A stretch of 64,000 nucleotides of DNA, taken from positions 124,001 through 188,000 of the forward strand of contig NZ_JAUSVX010000013.1 in assembly GCF_030814995.1 (NCBI RefSeq), read 5' to 3'. The translations under genes and the position numbers were made by a program. Source of the DNA: Labrys wisconsinensis. Lineage in GTDB: Bacteria > Pseudomonadota > Alphaproteobacteria > Rhizobiales > Labraceae. This document shows, piece after piece, positions 27,513-36,860 of the stretch. Under the pieces are notes generated by a model, which saw nothing but the letters and a program-made list of their open reading frames with translations, made no database searches and had not been told where the DNA came from. The first letter of the stretch is position 1. The number at the start of each line of letters is the position of its first letter.

Positions 27513-28553
27513 TTACGAACTCCCGCGCTTGCCGAGCGCCACCGGTGCGGCATCGGATGGAGAGAAAATGCCGGAGAAGAAGGCGCCGATGGCCGAGAAC
27601 AGGTCCGTGGCGGGCGCCTCGGCCTGCGGCTGCGGCGCATGCACCGGCGCCGCGGTCGGGACGGACCGGAGCTCGACCGGCGCGGAGGTCGCCGCGGGAG
27701 CCGTCGTCGCCAGGGCCGGGCCGAGGCCGGACCAGGTGGCGGCGACGGCATTGGAGATCGGCGCGGCGCCGTCGGTCCGGAACAGGCTCTGGAACGGGCC
27801 GGCGGCCGCGGCGGCGGTCCGGCTCTCCGCGGCATAGGCGTTGCGGGCGGGAATGGCGAGCCAGACGGCCGGCCCGACCGCCGCCGCCCCCTGATCCGCG
27901 CCGGCAGAGGCGATCGCGGCCGGGCCGGACGCTCCGGCCTCGAAAGGCTTGACCAGCCCGCCGTAGACCTCGGCGGCCGAGCGCGCCCGGCCGGCCTTGT
28001 CGTAGAAGATCGACGGATTGGCGGCCGCCTGCACCGGGAAGGCGCCGGCCGCATTCGCCGCGCCGTCGCTGGCGGCCAGGCGGATCAGGCCGGCGCCGCC
28101 GCTCGCGCCCATGAAATGGGCGATGTAGAGCTCGCCGTCGCTCGGCGCCCGCCCCAGGGCCGCGGTGAGCTGGTCGCGGTTGCGGCGGGTGAAGGCACCG
28201 GCCATCAGGGCGCTGACCTCCGGGTCCTCGCGCAGGGCCAGGACCGCCTGGCGCGCCGCCGGATCGGCGGCGACGTAGCGCCCGCCGGTGGTGCGCTGGA
28301 TGGCGTCGGCATAGGCCTGCAGGCCGAAGGCGGGGCCGTCCTCCTTCACCGTCTGCATCCAGGTGGAATCGAGGAACTGGAACAGGCCGGCGGCGGAGGA
28401 GGTCGCGGCCTTGGCGGTGGGATCGAAGGCGGATTCACGCCCCGCCGTGGTCATGAGATAGTCGAAGCCGGTGCCCGTGGCCGCGCTCGCGCTGCGGAGC
28501 GCGTTCTGGACGCGATCCGCGGACGGGGCCGCCGAGGAGCTGAAAAGGACCAT
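27513..28553 (-). CDS. Lytic transglycosylase-like (SLT) protein
   Basis: A 346-residue protein. Residues ~30-190 carry a lysozyme-like SLT core with the catalytic Glu in TTAGRESAFDP (E40) and SSAAGLFQFLDSTW, then ELYIAHFMGASGGAGLI. The C-terminal half is an Ala/Pro-rich low-complexity tail. No classic signal peptide is visible at the N-terminus, which is unusual for a cell-wall enzyme and suggests a specialised export route. Likely co-transcribed with the DUF2336 gene. Confidence 0.85.
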   Translation of the reverse strand: MVLFSSSAAPSADRVQNALRSASAATGTGFDYLMTTAGRESAFDPTAKAATSSAAGLFQFLDSTWMQTVKEDGPAFGLQAYADAIQRTTGGRYVAADPAARQAVLALREDPEVSALMAGAFTRRNRDQLTAALGRAPSDGELYIAHFMGASGGAGLIRLAASDGAANAAGAFPVQAAANPSIFYDKAGRARSAAEVYGGLVKPFEAGASGPAAIASAGADQGAAAVGPAVWLAIPARNAYAAESRTAAAAAGPFQSLFRTDGAAPISNAVAATWSGLGPALATTAPAATSAPVELRSVPTAAPVHAPQPQAEAPATDLFSAIGAFFSGIFSPSDAAPVALGKRGSS

Positions 28554-28626
28554 GGACGCCCGGGACCGTCATCCGCTAATGCACGACGCTCACTGTGGAG
28601 CCGTATGGTAAACCCCGCCTTAACGC

Positions 28627-29154
28627 ATGGATCGTAATGGGATGAAATCGCTGCTGATCGCGGCTGCCGATGCGCTGGCGGACGGGCCGGCGGCGGATTT
28701 GGTCGCCCTCGACCTCGCCGCCGGATCGGCCGGAGCCCTGCCGGCAGGCGCGGTCCATGTCGCCGTCGCGCCGGTCGAGGCGGCGGCGAGCGCCGCCGGG
28801 CTCGCCCGGGCCATGGCGCTGGCGCCGGCCGGCATCGTGCTGGAGGGCGCGCGGAGCGGCCGCGACGTGACGCTGCTCGATGCGCGCCTGGCGGTGTGCG
28901 AGGCCGAGCGCGGGCTGGCGCATGGCGGCACGTCCATCATCGCCGTGGCGAGCGCCGAGGCGCTGATCGAGATCGGCAGCTTCCGCGGCGCCTCGGCCCG
29001 GCTCGCCGGCCTCGCCTTCGATCCCGAGGCGCTGGAACGGGAGCTCGGCGCCCCGGATGCGGCCGTGAGCGAGCTCGCGCGCGGCATGGTCGTGCTCGCG
29101 GCGCGGGCGGCCGGCGTGCCGGCCTTCCGGGTGATCCGGCGCCCGCCCGCCTGA
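28627..29154 (+). CDS. Short aldolase/citrate lyase-like protein
   Basis: A 175-residue Ala-rich protein. The alternation of strands and loops (VHVAVAPVEAAASAAGLARAMALAPAGIVLEGARSGRDVTLLDARLAVCEAERGL, IIAVASAEALIEIGSFRG, RLAGLAFDPEALERELG) resembles part of the HpcH/CitE barrel, but it is about half the usual 240-290 residues. Catalytic ligands are not clear. A start at 28642 is also possible. It reads divergently from the transglycosylase gene. Confidence 0.6.
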   Translation: MDRNGMKSLLIAAADALADGPAADLVALDLAAGSAGALPAGAVHVAVAPVEAAASAAGLARAMALAPAGIVLEGARSGRDVTLLDARLAVCEAERGLAHGGTSIIAVASAEALIEIGSFRGASARLAGLAFDPEALERELGAPDAAVSELARGMVVLAARAAGVPAFRVIRRPPA

Positions 29155-29166
29155 ACCGCGCCGGTC

Positions 29167-29814
29167 TCAGGCCGGCGGATACGGGCGGCCCGACGGCGCG
29201 GCGGCGTCCCCGCCGCCGGCCGGGCGCGTCAGGGTCAGCGCGCGCTCGACCACGCCATAGTCCTGATAGCCCAGGCGCGACATCACCCGCATCGCCGCGG
29301 TGTCGACCCGGCCGCCGGCAATGAAGCGGTCGTCGACGAAGATGCCGACCACCTCGCCGCAGACGAGATAAGCCTCGCTCGGCCGGCCGTCGGCGTCCCT
29401 GAGATGGATGGTCTCGGTCCAGCGGCATTCCAGCGCCGCCGCGGCACGGGCGACGCGCGGCGGGCGCACCAGGCGGGAGGGCGCGGCTTCGAGCGCGGCA
29501 TGGGCCATCTCGCTGTCGCCGCGCGGCAGCGGGGCCGAGGTGGCGCTCATCGATCGCCACAGGTCCTCGGTGACGAGGTTGCAGACGAATTCGCGCGTCT
29601 CCTCGACGAAGACGACGCTGTCCTTGCGCCCGTCGGAGGCGAAGCCGACGAGGTGCGGCCGGGCCTGGAAGGCGTTGAAGAAGGAATAGGGCGCCAGATT
29701 GACGGCGCCGTCGGCCGAGAGCGAGCTGATCCAGCCGATCGGACGCGGCACCACCAGCGCCTTGAACGGGTCGTGCGCCAGGCCGTGGTCGCCCTTGCGG
29801 GGTTCGTAGAACAT
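29167..29814 (-). CDS. Flavin reductase-like FMN-binding protein
   Basis: A 215-residue protein of the flavin-reductase-like split barrel: PFKALVVPRPIGWISSLSADG at the N-terminus (typical FMN phosphate-binding region), LAPYSFFNAFQARPHLVGFAS, and EFVCNLVTEDL. It probably binds FMN and reduces or uses flavin; partners are unknown. It sits 7 bases upstream of nothing obvious and converges on the short aldolase-like gene, and follows the ArgE-like gene by 7 bases, so the two may be co-transcribed. Confidence 0.88.
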   Translation of the reverse strand: MFYEPRKGDHGLAHDPFKALVVPRPIGWISSLSADGAVNLAPYSFFNAFQARPHLVGFASDGRKDSVVFVEETREFVCNLVTEDLWRSMSATSAPLPRGDSEMAHAALEAAPSRLVRPPRVARAAAALECRWTETIHLRDADGRPSEAYLVCGEVVGIFVDDRFIAGGRVDTAAMRVMSRLGYQDYGVVERALTLTRPAGGGDAAAPSGRPYPPA

Positions 29815-29821
29815 GGATGCG

Positions 29822-30988
29822 CTATCTCAGCGTGTCGGCGAGGCGCCGGAGGAAGCCGGCGCAGGCCTCGATCTCGGACAGGGCGATCCACTCGTCGGCG
29901 CGGTGCGCCTGCTCGATCGAGCCGGGGCCGCAGATCACGGTGGGCACGCCGCCCTTCTGGAAATGGCCGGCCTCGGTGCCGTAGGCGACCGCGAAGGTCC
30001 GGTTCTGGCCGACGAGCCTCAGCGCCAGGGTCTGCGCCGCCGAGCCGGGATCGGGCGCAAGATCGGGCACGACGACGCCGAGCTCGGTGACGACCGAGGC
30101 TTCCGGCGCCGTGCGGCGCAGCCGCGGCTCGACCACCTCGCGGCCGTAGCGGCGGATGCGCTCGGGCACCTCGTCGAGCGGCAGAGCCGGCACGCCGCGG
30201 ACCTCCCAGACGATGCTGGCCCGCTCGGGCACGATATTGACCGCCTCGCCGCTCTTGATCAGGCCGGCCTGGGTGGTGGAATAGGGCGGGTCGAAGCGGC
30301 CGGAGGGGTCGCCACGCTCGCGCAGCTCGTCGGCGATGCGGTCGATCTCGGCGATGATCAGGGCGGCGGCATGCAGGGCGTTGGCGCCCAGCGCCGGCAT
30401 CGAGGAATGGGCCGGCCGGCCGACGATCGACGTGACATAGCTCGCCAGCGACTTCTGGGCATCGACCACCCGCATCTGCGTCGGCTCGCCGACGATGCAG
30501 GCGATCGGCATCGGCAGGTCGCGGCCGAACCGCCGGATCGCGTCGAGGCTGCCGTAGCAGGTCACCTCCTCGTCATAGGAGAAGCACAGGTGCAGCGGCG
30601 TCCTGAGGCCCGCGGCGAGGAACTCCGGCACCAGGGCGAGCGCGGTGGCGACGAAGCCCTTCATGTCGCAGGTGCCGCGGCCGTAGAGGCGCCCGTCCCG
30701 CGCCGTGGCGGCGAAGGGTGGGCTCGTCCAGTCCTGGCCCTCCACCGGCACGACGTCGACATGGCCGGAGAGGCAGACCCCGCCCCGGTCCTTCGGGCCG
30801 ATGGTGGCGTAGAGGGCGGCCTTGTCGCCCTCCGCGTTCGGCAGGCGGATGCTCTCGACGCCGTGGGCGGCGAGGTAGTCGGCGACGAAGTCGATCAGCG
30901 GCAGGTTGGACCTGGCGCTGACGGTGTCGAAGGAAACGAGCTTCGCCGTCATCTCGATCGGCGAAAGATGCGGTGCAGCATGGGCCAT
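29822..30988 (-). CDS. argE: Acetylornithine deacetylase (ArgE/DapE-type M20 peptidase)
   Basis: A 388-residue zinc hydrolase predicted to remove the acetyl group from N-acetylornithine in arginine synthesis. Metal ligands and catalysts are visible: CLSGHVDVVPVEGQDW (His), YGRGTCDMKG (bridging Asp), YDEEVTCYGS (catalytic Glu pair) and CIVGEPTQMRVVDAQ, with the dimerisation domain in the middle. Length is normal for ArgE. Many alphaproteobacteria use ArgJ instead, so this enzyme may act on another acylated amino acid. Confidence 0.88.
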   Translation of the reverse strand: MAHAAPHLSPIEMTAKLVSFDTVSARSNLPLIDFVADYLAAHGVESIRLPNAEGDKAALYATIGPKDRGGVCLSGHVDVVPVEGQDWTSPPFAATARDGRLYGRGTCDMKGFVATALALVPEFLAAGLRTPLHLCFSYDEEVTCYGSLDAIRRFGRDLPMPIACIVGEPTQMRVVDAQKSLASYVTSIVGRPAHSSMPALGANALHAAALIIAEIDRIADELRERGDPSGRFDPPYSTTQAGLIKSGEAVNIVPERASIVWEVRGVPALPLDEVPERIRRYGREVVEPRLRRTAPEASVVTELGVVVPDLAPDPGSAAQTLALRLVGQNRTFAVAYGTEAGHFQKGGVPTVICGPGSIEQAHRADEWIALSEIEACAGFLRRLADTLR

Positions 30989-31043
30989 GGGCCTTCGAAG
31001 CACCGATCGGGCGGGAAGGCAAGGCCCTCCGGCCGCCGCGCGC

Positions 31044-31568
31044 TCAGGCGACGGCGCGGATCGCCGTCTCGCAGCTCTCCTCCAGGCTGCGGGCCAGCAG
31101 CCGGGCGGTGGCGTCGCCCTCGCCCCGCACGTCCTCGCGCACCATGGCGCGGATGGCGTCGACATGCTGCTCGACCAGCACCAGCGGCAGGGCGCGGTCG
31201 TCGGCGATGCCTTCCAGGATGCGGCACAGGCTCGCCGCCACCTGCCCGGCAAGGGGGTAGCCGAAGGTCGCGGCCTCGCCGCGGATGTCGTGGGCGGCGC
31301 GGAACAGCGCGGCGCGCGTCTCCTTGTCGAAGCCGCGCTCGCGCACGATGGTGCGGGCGGCGTCGAGCACCTTGATCTCGTTGTGCATCCAGGCCGAGAA
31401 CTCGACGGCGAGCTCGGCCAGCGCCTTCTCGGCCCGGGCGATGGCGCCGAGATCGACGGCGGGGCCGCCGCGGCCGGATGCGATCGCCTTCCGCAGCCGG
31501 TGCGGCGGATGCAGGACCTCGTGGTCCTCGAACACCTCGGCGCGGACCTCGTCCTCCCCCATGGTCAT
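31044..31568 (-). CDS. Hpt-domain histidine phosphotransfer protein
   Basis: A 174-residue helical protein. The segment LFRAAHDIRGEAATFGYPLAG places His93 in the HxxRG context of Hpt domains, flanked by long helices that would form the four-helix bundle. The start ATG shares one base with the stop of the response-regulator gene (TGATG), so the two proteins are made together and probably exchange phosphate. No histidine kinase gene is adjacent. Confidence 0.8.
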   Translation of the reverse strand: MTMGEDEVRAEVFEDHEVLHPPHRLRKAIASGRGGPAVDLGAIARAEKALAELAVEFSAWMHNEIKVLDAARTIVRERGFDKETRAALFRAAHDIRGEAATFGYPLAGQVAASLCRILEGIADDRALPLVLVEQHVDAIRAMVREDVRGEGDATARLLARSLEESCETAIRAVA

Positions 31569-32113
31569 CAGATCGCCCCCCGCACCTTGTCGATCAGGGG
31601 TTGCTGGGGGATGACGTCGGCGGTGCCGCCCTTGCGCCGCTCGGGGCCGACATAGGTGCCGTGGAGGTTGCGCCGCCGGCAGGGGCCGAAATAGGTCTTG
31701 GTCTTGATGAAGGGCCTGGGATTGGCCACGACGTTGAGGACGCGCTGATAGAGCGCCTTGGCCGAGATGGGCTTGGCGAGGAACTCGGTGACGCCGGTGT
31801 CCCGGGCCTCGATGACGCGGCGCTTCTCCGAATGGCCGGTGAGCATGATGATCGGCACATAGGGATTGGCGTTGGCGCCGGGCTGGCGGATCATCGAGGT
31901 CAGCTCCAGCCCGTCGAAGATCGGCATGGCCCAGTCGGCGATGATGATGTCCGGCGAGAAGTTGGTGAAGGCCTCCAGGCCCGAGGCGCCGTCTTCCGCC
32001 TCGTGCACCTCGCGCGCGCCGAAGCCGTGCAGCAGGGTGCGCACGATGCGCCGCATATGGGCGTTGTCGTCGATGACGAGAAATCTGAGCTTGTTGAAGT
32101 CGATCCGGATCAT
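31568..32113 (-). CDS. CheY-like response regulator with C-terminal extension
   Basis: A 181-residue protein. The receiver (~10-130) has all switch residues: D15-D16, phosphoacceptor D60 in IIADWAMP, T92 in LTGHS, and K114 in FLAKPIS. A basic tail (FIKTKTYFGPCRRRNLHGTYVGPERRK) follows, with no DNA-binding or enzymatic domain. The TKTYFGPCRRR...GPERR tail is typical of an alphaproteobacterial single-receiver group. It is coupled to the Hpt gene. Confidence 0.92.
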   Translation of the reverse strand: MIRIDFNKLRFLVIDDNAHMRRIVRTLLHGFGAREVHEAEDGASGLEAFTNFSPDIIIADWAMPIFDGLELTSMIRQPGANANPYVPIIMLTGHSEKRRVIEARDTGVTEFLAKPISAKALYQRVLNVVANPRPFIKTKTYFGPCRRRNLHGTYVGPERRKGGTADVIPQQPLIDKVRGAI

Positions 32114-32370
32114 GCGCCGTTCGGAGCCTCCCGCTGGACGATGCGGCGGACGTGGTTAACGGCGGGTTAGGGCGTCGGGCCGGCCGGGAAAAGCTTCGTG
32201 GCATGGTTGATGCGGGGCGGCGAGCAGCCAGCCGAAAGAAGAGTACCGGCCGACGGCATGCCGATGCCGGCCCGTGTGGTGTTCGCGTGGATGGGCGGGT
32301 CAAGCCCGCCCATGACGGTCGCGGGTGGCGCAACCGTTGTCGTCCTTGCCGCCACGGTTCCGTCATGGCC
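32114..32370. other. Intergenic region left of the MITE-like insertion
   Basis: No gene is supported. It contains one REP-type palindrome (32285-32318) and the left flank of the element at 32371. Reading frames here are short and built from repeat sequence. Confidence 0.5.
32285..32318. repeat. REP-type palindrome
   Basis: GGGCGGGT-CAA-GCCCGCCC, flanked by CGTGGAT and ATGACGG, forms an imperfect palindrome. It is related to the sequence interrupted by the insertion at 32371-32776 and to the short palindromes scattered between genes in Hyphomicrobiales. Confidence 0.75.
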
Positions 32371-32776
32371 GGGCTTGACCCCATACGCGCTAAGATACCA
32401 GCAAGGACGTGGCAGAGGGCTCAAGGCGGGCAGAACGAGGCGCGACCCAAGCCTTCCCCACGCAAGTCGGATACATCCGACTTGCTCGTTAGAGGGCCCA
32501 TCTCGGGAACACCCGAGATGGGTGGCTGGGGAAGGTGCCGGCCGAAGGCCGGCGGATGGGGTGTGGCGCGCAAGTCTGAGGCGGTGTTCGGCTTGCACAT
32601 CCTGTTGGTGCAAGGGTTTGCAGGTAGCGGGCCCTGCCGACCACACCCCATCCGACCCGACTTCGTCGGGCCACCTTCCCCAGCTTCGTGGGGAAGGCTT
32701 GTTGCGCCTCCCTCCGCCCCGCCTCCGATCTTCGATACCGCTCCTCAGCTTATCTTAGCGCCTATGGGGCTTGACC
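32371..32776. mobile_element. MITE-like element (386 bp) inserted in a REP palindrome, with 10-bp target duplication
   Basis: The direct repeat GGGCTTGACC occurs at 32371-32380 and 32767-32776. Between the copies lies 386 bp whose ends are inverted repeats: CCATACGCGCTAAGATA at the left and the complement of CCATAGGCGCTAAGATA at the right (16 of 17 match). Removing insert and one repeat restores an intact REP-type palindrome. The interior is a nest of hairpins (32462-32485, 32497-32522, 32537-32553, 32656-32670, 32674-32697), and its left and right arms are largely complementary. There is no transposase gene, so it is a non-autonomous element. The family is not identified. Confidence 0.75.
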
Positions 32777-32886
32777 CGGCCATCCACGCGAACAGAAGCG
32801 GCGGCGGCGATGGGCGCCGGCCCGTGCAGCCCGCTATCCGCTGCCGGACAGGGATCGCCAGCCCGATGTCGAGATCGCCGAGCCGC

Positions 32887-33861
32887 CTACGCCGCCAGCA
32901 GCGCCTCGACCGCCGGGGGATCGAACTCGTAGCGGGTGTTGCAGAACTCGCAGGTCACGACGATCGAGCCGTCGTCGGCCACCATGTCGCGCCGTTCCGC
33001 CGTGGAGAAATTGCGCAGCATGCCGGTCACGGCCTCGCGCGAGCAGCGGCATTTCTCGACGATGGGCTGGGACTCGAACACGCGCACGCCACGCTCGTGG
33101 AACAGGCGGTAGAGCAGATCCTCGGACGTGACGGTCGGGTCGGTGAGCTCGTGGTCCTCCACCGTGCCGAGCAGCAGCTTGGCCTCGACCCAGGCGTCGT
33201 CCTCGGCGGGCGCGGCGAGGTCGGCGCCTTCCGGCACATCGCCCGGCGGCAGGTCGGCCTGGCGCATGCGCTCGGGCACGGCGGGGAGGAACTGGATCAT
33301 CATGCCGCCGGCCCGCCAGGCCGGGCCCTCGCCGGCGGCGAAGCTCTCGGCGACGGCGAGGCGCACCCTTGTCGGGATCTGCTCGGACTGGCGGAAATAC
33401 TGATCGGCCGCCGCCTCCAGGCTCTCGCCCTCCAGCGCCACCACGCCCTGGTAGCGCGACATGTCCGGGCCCTGGTCGATGGTCATGGCGAGATGGCCGG
33501 CCCCGAGCAGCTCGACCGTGCCGGTCCGGCCCGCGGCGACGGCGGCGGCCACCGCCGCCGCGTCGAAGGTGGCGCAGGCGCGCACCCGGTCCGGCGCCTG
33601 GAAATCGACGACCAGCATGCGGACCGGCCCGTCGGTGCGGGTCTGCAGGATGAAGCGGCCGTCGAACTTCAGCGTGGTGCCGAGCAGCAGGCAGAGGGCC
33701 GTGGCCTCGGCCAGCGCCCGCGCCACCGGCTCGGGATAGTCGTGGCGGCGCAGGATGGTGTCGACGGCCGGGCCGAGGCGCACCACCCGGCCGCGCACGT
33801 CCAGCCCCTCCGCCTGGAAGGGCAGGACCCGGTCGTCGCCCGACGCGGTCTCGCCGCTCAC
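32887..33861 (-). CDS. hslO: Redox-regulated chaperone Hsp33
   Basis: A 324-residue cytoplasmic holdase activated by oxidative unfolding. The zinc-binding redox switch is visible near the C-terminus as EKCRCS followed ~35 residues later by CEFC. The N-terminal domain shows [20 protein letters not shown] and [29 protein letters not shown], typical of HslO. The likely GTG start at 33861 overlaps the argF stop (GTGA), giving translational coupling; no ATG with comparable position exists. Confidence 0.95.
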   Translation of the reverse strand: MSGETASGDDRVLPFQAEGLDVRGRVVRLGPAVDTILRRHDYPEPVARALAEATALCLLLGTTLKFDGRFILQTRTDGPVRMLVVDFQAPDRVRACATFDAAAVAAAVAAGRTGTVELLGAGHLAMTIDQGPDMSRYQGVVALEGESLEAAADQYFRQSEQIPTRVRLAVAESFAAGEGPAWRAGGMMIQFLPAVPERMRQADLPPGDVPEGADLAAPAEDDAWVEAKLLLGTVEDHELTDPTVTSEDLLYRLFHERGVRVFESQPIVEKCRCSREAVTGMLRNFSTAERRDMVADDGSIVVTCEFCNTRYEFDPPAVEALLAA

Positions 33862-34799
33862 AGGCGCACACCCGCCGCGGCCTGCCCGCCGAGGCCGAAG
33901 CACCAGGCCAGCACGCCCTTCTGGGCGTGCAGGCGGTTCTCTGCCTCGTCGAACACCACCGATTGCGGCCCGTCCATCACCTCGGAGGTCACTTCCTCGC
34001 CGCGATGGGCCGGCAGGCAATGCATGAACAGCGCATCCCGGTGGGCCGCCGCCATCAGGCGTGCATCGACCTGGTAGGGGCGCAGCAGGTTGTGACGATG
34101 GCCCTCGTCGTCGCCCATCGACACCCAGCAGTCGGTGACGATGCAATCGGCGCCGTCCACCGCCTCGTAGGGGTCGCGGGTGAGCTCGAGGCGGGCGCCG
34201 TTGCTGCCGGCCCAGGCGACGAGGTCGGGACGCGGCGCCAGCTCCGGCGGGGTGGCGACGCGGATGGTGAAGTCGAAGCGCTGCGCCGCATGGACCCAGG
34301 AGGCCAGCACGTTGTTGGCGTCCCCCGTCCAGGCCACGGTGCGACCCTTGATCGGGCCGCGATGCTCCTCGTAGGTGAGCACGTCGGCCATGATCTGGCA
34401 GGGATGGGTGAGCTTGGTCAGGCCGTTGATGACAGGCACGCTGGCATGGGCGGCGAGCTCCTGCACCGCCGCATGGTCGAGCATGCGGATCATGATGGCG
34501 TCGACATAGCGCGACAGCACCCGCGCCGTGTCGGCGATGGTCTCGCCGCGGCCGAGCTGCATCTCGGCGCCGGTGAGCATCAGCGTCTCGCCGCCGAGCT
34601 CGCGCATGCCGACATCGAAGGAGACGCGGGTGCGGGTCGAGGGTCGCTCGAACACCATGGCCAGCACCTTGCCGGTGAGCGGCCGGTCTTCGGCCCGGAC
34701 GCCCTTGACGCGCCGCGCCTTGATCGCCGCCGCCTGGTCGAGCACGGTCCGGAGCTCGTCGGCCGGAACCTCGGAAAGATCGAGAAAATGCCTGATCAT
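33858..34799 (-). CDS. argF: Ornithine carbamoyltransferase
   Basis: A 313-residue enzyme making citrulline from ornithine and carbamoyl phosphate. The carbamoyl-phosphate loop is [13 protein letters not shown], followed by [10 protein letters not shown] (HPxQ motif), the ornithine-side [11 protein letters not shown] and the catalytic Cys in [12 protein letters not shown]. Standard length. It lies between argD (5-base gap) and hslO (overlap), the common Hyphomicrobiales order. Confidence 0.97.
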   Translation of the reverse strand: MIRHFLDLSEVPADELRTVLDQAAAIKARRVKGVRAEDRPLTGKVLAMVFERPSTRTRVSFDVGMRELGGETLMLTGAEMQLGRGETIADTARVLSRYVDAIMIRMLDHAAVQELAAHASVPVINGLTKLTHPCQIMADVLTYEEHRGPIKGRTVAWTGDANNVLASWVHAAQRFDFTIRVATPPELAPRPDLVAWAGSNGARLELTRDPYEAVDGADCIVTDCWVSMGDDEGHRHNLLRPYQVDARLMAAAHRDALFMHCLPAHRGEEVTSEVMDGPQSVVFDEAENRLHAQKGVLAWCFGLGGQAAAGVRL

Positions 34800-34804
34800 G
34801 GCGG

Positions 34805-36058
34805 TCACTCGGCTGCTGCGGGCGACTGGCCCCGCTCGAGGGCGGAGCAGGCCGCGTCGATGCGCCGCACCGCGTCGCGGATCTCCTCGTCGCTGACGAT
34901 CAGCGGCGGCAGCAGGCGCACGACATTGTCGCCGGCCGGGATGGTCAGGAGCTTCTGCGCCCGCAGCGCCGTCACCATGTCGGCGAGCGAGCCGCGGACC
35001 TTGAGCCCGAGCAGCAGGCCCTCGCCGCGCACCTCCTCGATCACGCGGGGGTGGCGGTCGATGAGCTCGGCCAGGCGCTGGCGCAGGAGGAGGCCGGCGG
35101 CGGCGACGCGCTCGAGGAAGCCCTCCTCCAGCACCACGTCGAGCACGGCGTTGCCGACCGCCATGGCGAGCGGGTTGCCGCCGAAGGTGGTGCCGTGCAC
35201 GCCGGCCGTCATGCCCTTGCCGGCCTCGGCCGTGGCCAGGCACGCGCCCATGGGGAAGCCGCCGCCGATGCCCTTGGCGACCGCCATGATGTCGGGCGTG
35301 ACGCCGGCCCATTCATGGGCGAACAGCTTGCCGGTGCGCCCGACGCCGGTCTGCACCTCGTCGAACATCAAAAGCAGGCCCTTCTCGTCGCACAGGCGCC
35401 GCAGCTCGCGCAGCGTGGCCGCCGGGAACGGGCGGATGCCGCCCTCGCCCTGGATCGGCTCGACCAGGATGGCGGCCGTGTCCGGCCCGATGGCGGCGAG
35501 CAGCGCCTCGGGATCGCCGAAGGGCACCTGGTCGAAGCCGTCGACCTTGGGGCCGAAGCCTTCCAGGTATTTCTTCTGGCCGCCGGCGGCGATGGTCGCG
35601 AGCGTGCGGCCGTGGAAGGCGCCTTCCACGGTGATGATGCGGTAGCGGTTCGGCTCGCCATTGGCCGAGTGATACTTGCGCGCCATCTTGATGGCGCATT
35701 CCAGGGCCTCGGCCCCGGAATTGGTGAAGAACACCGTGTCGGCGAACGTCGTGTCGACGAGGCGGCGCGCCAGGCGCTCGCCGCCCGGCATCTGGAACAG
35801 GTTGGAGGTGTGCCAGACCTTCTGCGCCTGCTCGGTGAGGGCGGCGACCAGATGCGGATGGGCGTGACCGAGGGCGTTGACGGCGATGCCGGCGCCGAAG
35901 TCGAGATAGCGCTCGCCCGTGTCGGAGATCAGCCAGACGCCCTCGCCTCGCTCGAACGTCACATCCGCGCGGGCATAGGTCGGCAGGATCGCGGACTCCA
36001 CGGGCTCCTGGTGCGGGACGGTCGGGTGCGGTGCGCTGGTCACGACGGTGGCTTTCAT
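34805..36058 (-). CDS. argD: Acetylornithine aminotransferase
   Basis: A 417-residue PLP enzyme that converts N-acetylglutamate semialdehyde to N-acetylornithine (often also succinyl-diaminopimelate aminotransferase). Seen are [47 protein letters not shown], the cofactor Asp in [19 protein letters not shown] and the Schiff-base Lys in [14 protein letters not shown]. It is first gene of argD-argF-hslO. A consensus-like promoter and a hairpin leader lie directly upstream. Confidence 0.95.
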   Translation of the reverse strand: MKATVVTSAPHPTVPHQEPVESAILPTYARADVTFERGEGVWLISDTGERYLDFGAGIAVNALGHAHPHLVAALTEQAQKVWHTSNLFQMPGGERLARRLVDTTFADTVFFTNSGAEALECAIKMARKYHSANGEPNRYRIITVEGAFHGRTLATIAAGGQKKYLEGFGPKVDGFDQVPFGDPEALLAAIGPDTAAILVEPIQGEGGIRPFPAATLRELRRLCDEKGLLLMFDEVQTGVGRTGKLFAHEWAGVTPDIMAVAKGIGGGFPMGACLATAEAGKGMTAGVHGTTFGGNPLAMAVGNAVLDVVLEEGFLERVAAAGLLLRQRLAELIDRHPRVIEEVRGEGLLLGLKVRGSLADMVTALRAQKLLTIPAGDNVVRLLPPLIVSDEEIRDAVRRIDAACSALERGQSPAAAE

Positions 36059-36096
36059 TGGCTCCGAAGGGCGAAGAGAGGCCCAGAAATCAAAAC

Positions 36097-36115
36097 GCCG
36101 CCCCGATGGGGCGGC
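36097..36115 (-). promoter_or_regulatory. Hairpin in the argD leader
   Basis: GCCGCCCC-ATC-GGGGCGGC is a perfect 8-bp stem followed on the minus strand by GTTTTGATTT, so it looks like an intrinsic terminator. It lies a few bases after the expected transcript start and ~40 bases before argD. It could be an attenuator or a 5' stabilising hairpin. Confidence 0.5.
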
Positions 36116-36129
36116 CGCTCTGCAGGGAT

Positions 36130-36157
36130 ATATTAGGCGTGGGGCAGGACCTGTCAA
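36130..36157 (-). promoter_or_regulatory. Promoter of argD-argF-hslO
   Basis: The minus strand reads TTGACA, 16 bases, TAATAT, almost the sigma-70 consensus, unusually strong for this GC-rich genome. It faces argD with no other gene between. Repeats GTCCCGCCCGGGA lie just upstream (36166-36206). Confidence 0.75.
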
Positions 36158-36219
36158 CGCCCGGAACGGGACGGTCCCGGGCGGGACAATCCCGGGCGGG
36201 ACGGGATGCCGCCGCGCCG

Positions 36220-36612
36220 TCAGTTGACGACGCGCCGGACATGCGGGCTGTCGAGCGAGAAGGCCGGGATCGACACGGAGAAGCTCTCGCCGCTCTCGCT
36301 GGTCATGCGGTAGGAGCCGACCATCAGGCCCGAGGGTGTCGGCAGCGGACAGCCGGACGTGTATTCGAAGCGCTCGCCCGGCCCCAGCACCGGCCGCTCG
36401 CCGACCACGCCGGCCCCGCGCACCTCGTGGCGCCGGCCGATCTCGTCGGTGATCTCCCAGAAGCGGGATTCCAGCTGCACCGTCTCCGGGCCCATGTTCA
36501 CGATCTCGACCGTGTAGGCCCAGAAATAGTGCCCTTCCTCGGGCCGGGATTCCTGAGGGAGGTAGCGGGGCTCGACGGTGACCCGGATCAGGCGCGTGAC
36601 AGCACGATACAT
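36220..36612 (-). CDS. apaG: ApaG/CO-type domain protein
   Basis: A 130-residue beta-sandwich protein of the ApaG family: [74 protein letters not shown]. The domain may bind Mg or nucleotides; the function is not settled. The start at 36612 ([13 protein letters not shown]) fits the family better than the longer frame. It lies just behind the argD promoter region on the same strand. Confidence 0.95.
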   Translation of the reverse strand: MYRAVTRLIRVTVEPRYLPQESRPEEGHYFWAYTVEIVNMGPETVQLESRFWEITDEIGRRHEVRGAGVVGERPVLGPGERFEYTSGCPLPTPSGLMVGSYRMTSESGESFSVSIPAFSLDSPHVRRVVN

Positions 36613-36860
36613 GGCGCATCGCTCCCTGGCAGGCGGCAGGTTTCCGACAATCATAGCGAGTGGCACGGAATTTCAAGAGATATTTGGCCTGCCGCCTCGC
36701 CATGAGGTGGTATCGGCGCGCCGCGGCGGCGGCCCCGGGGGGCGCTCGCTGCGGTCGACTGCTCCGCGTGCGCGGGCCTCGCATGGTTACCGTTGCGTTA
36801 ATCGACTCTCGACTCCCGGTCGCATCCGCGCAACTATGCCGGGAGTTCGGGGGGACTTCC

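Noticed and set aside
32400..32750. CRISPR array
   Set aside because: The repeated units are different palindromes without regular spacing or spacers; they belong to the MITE-like element.
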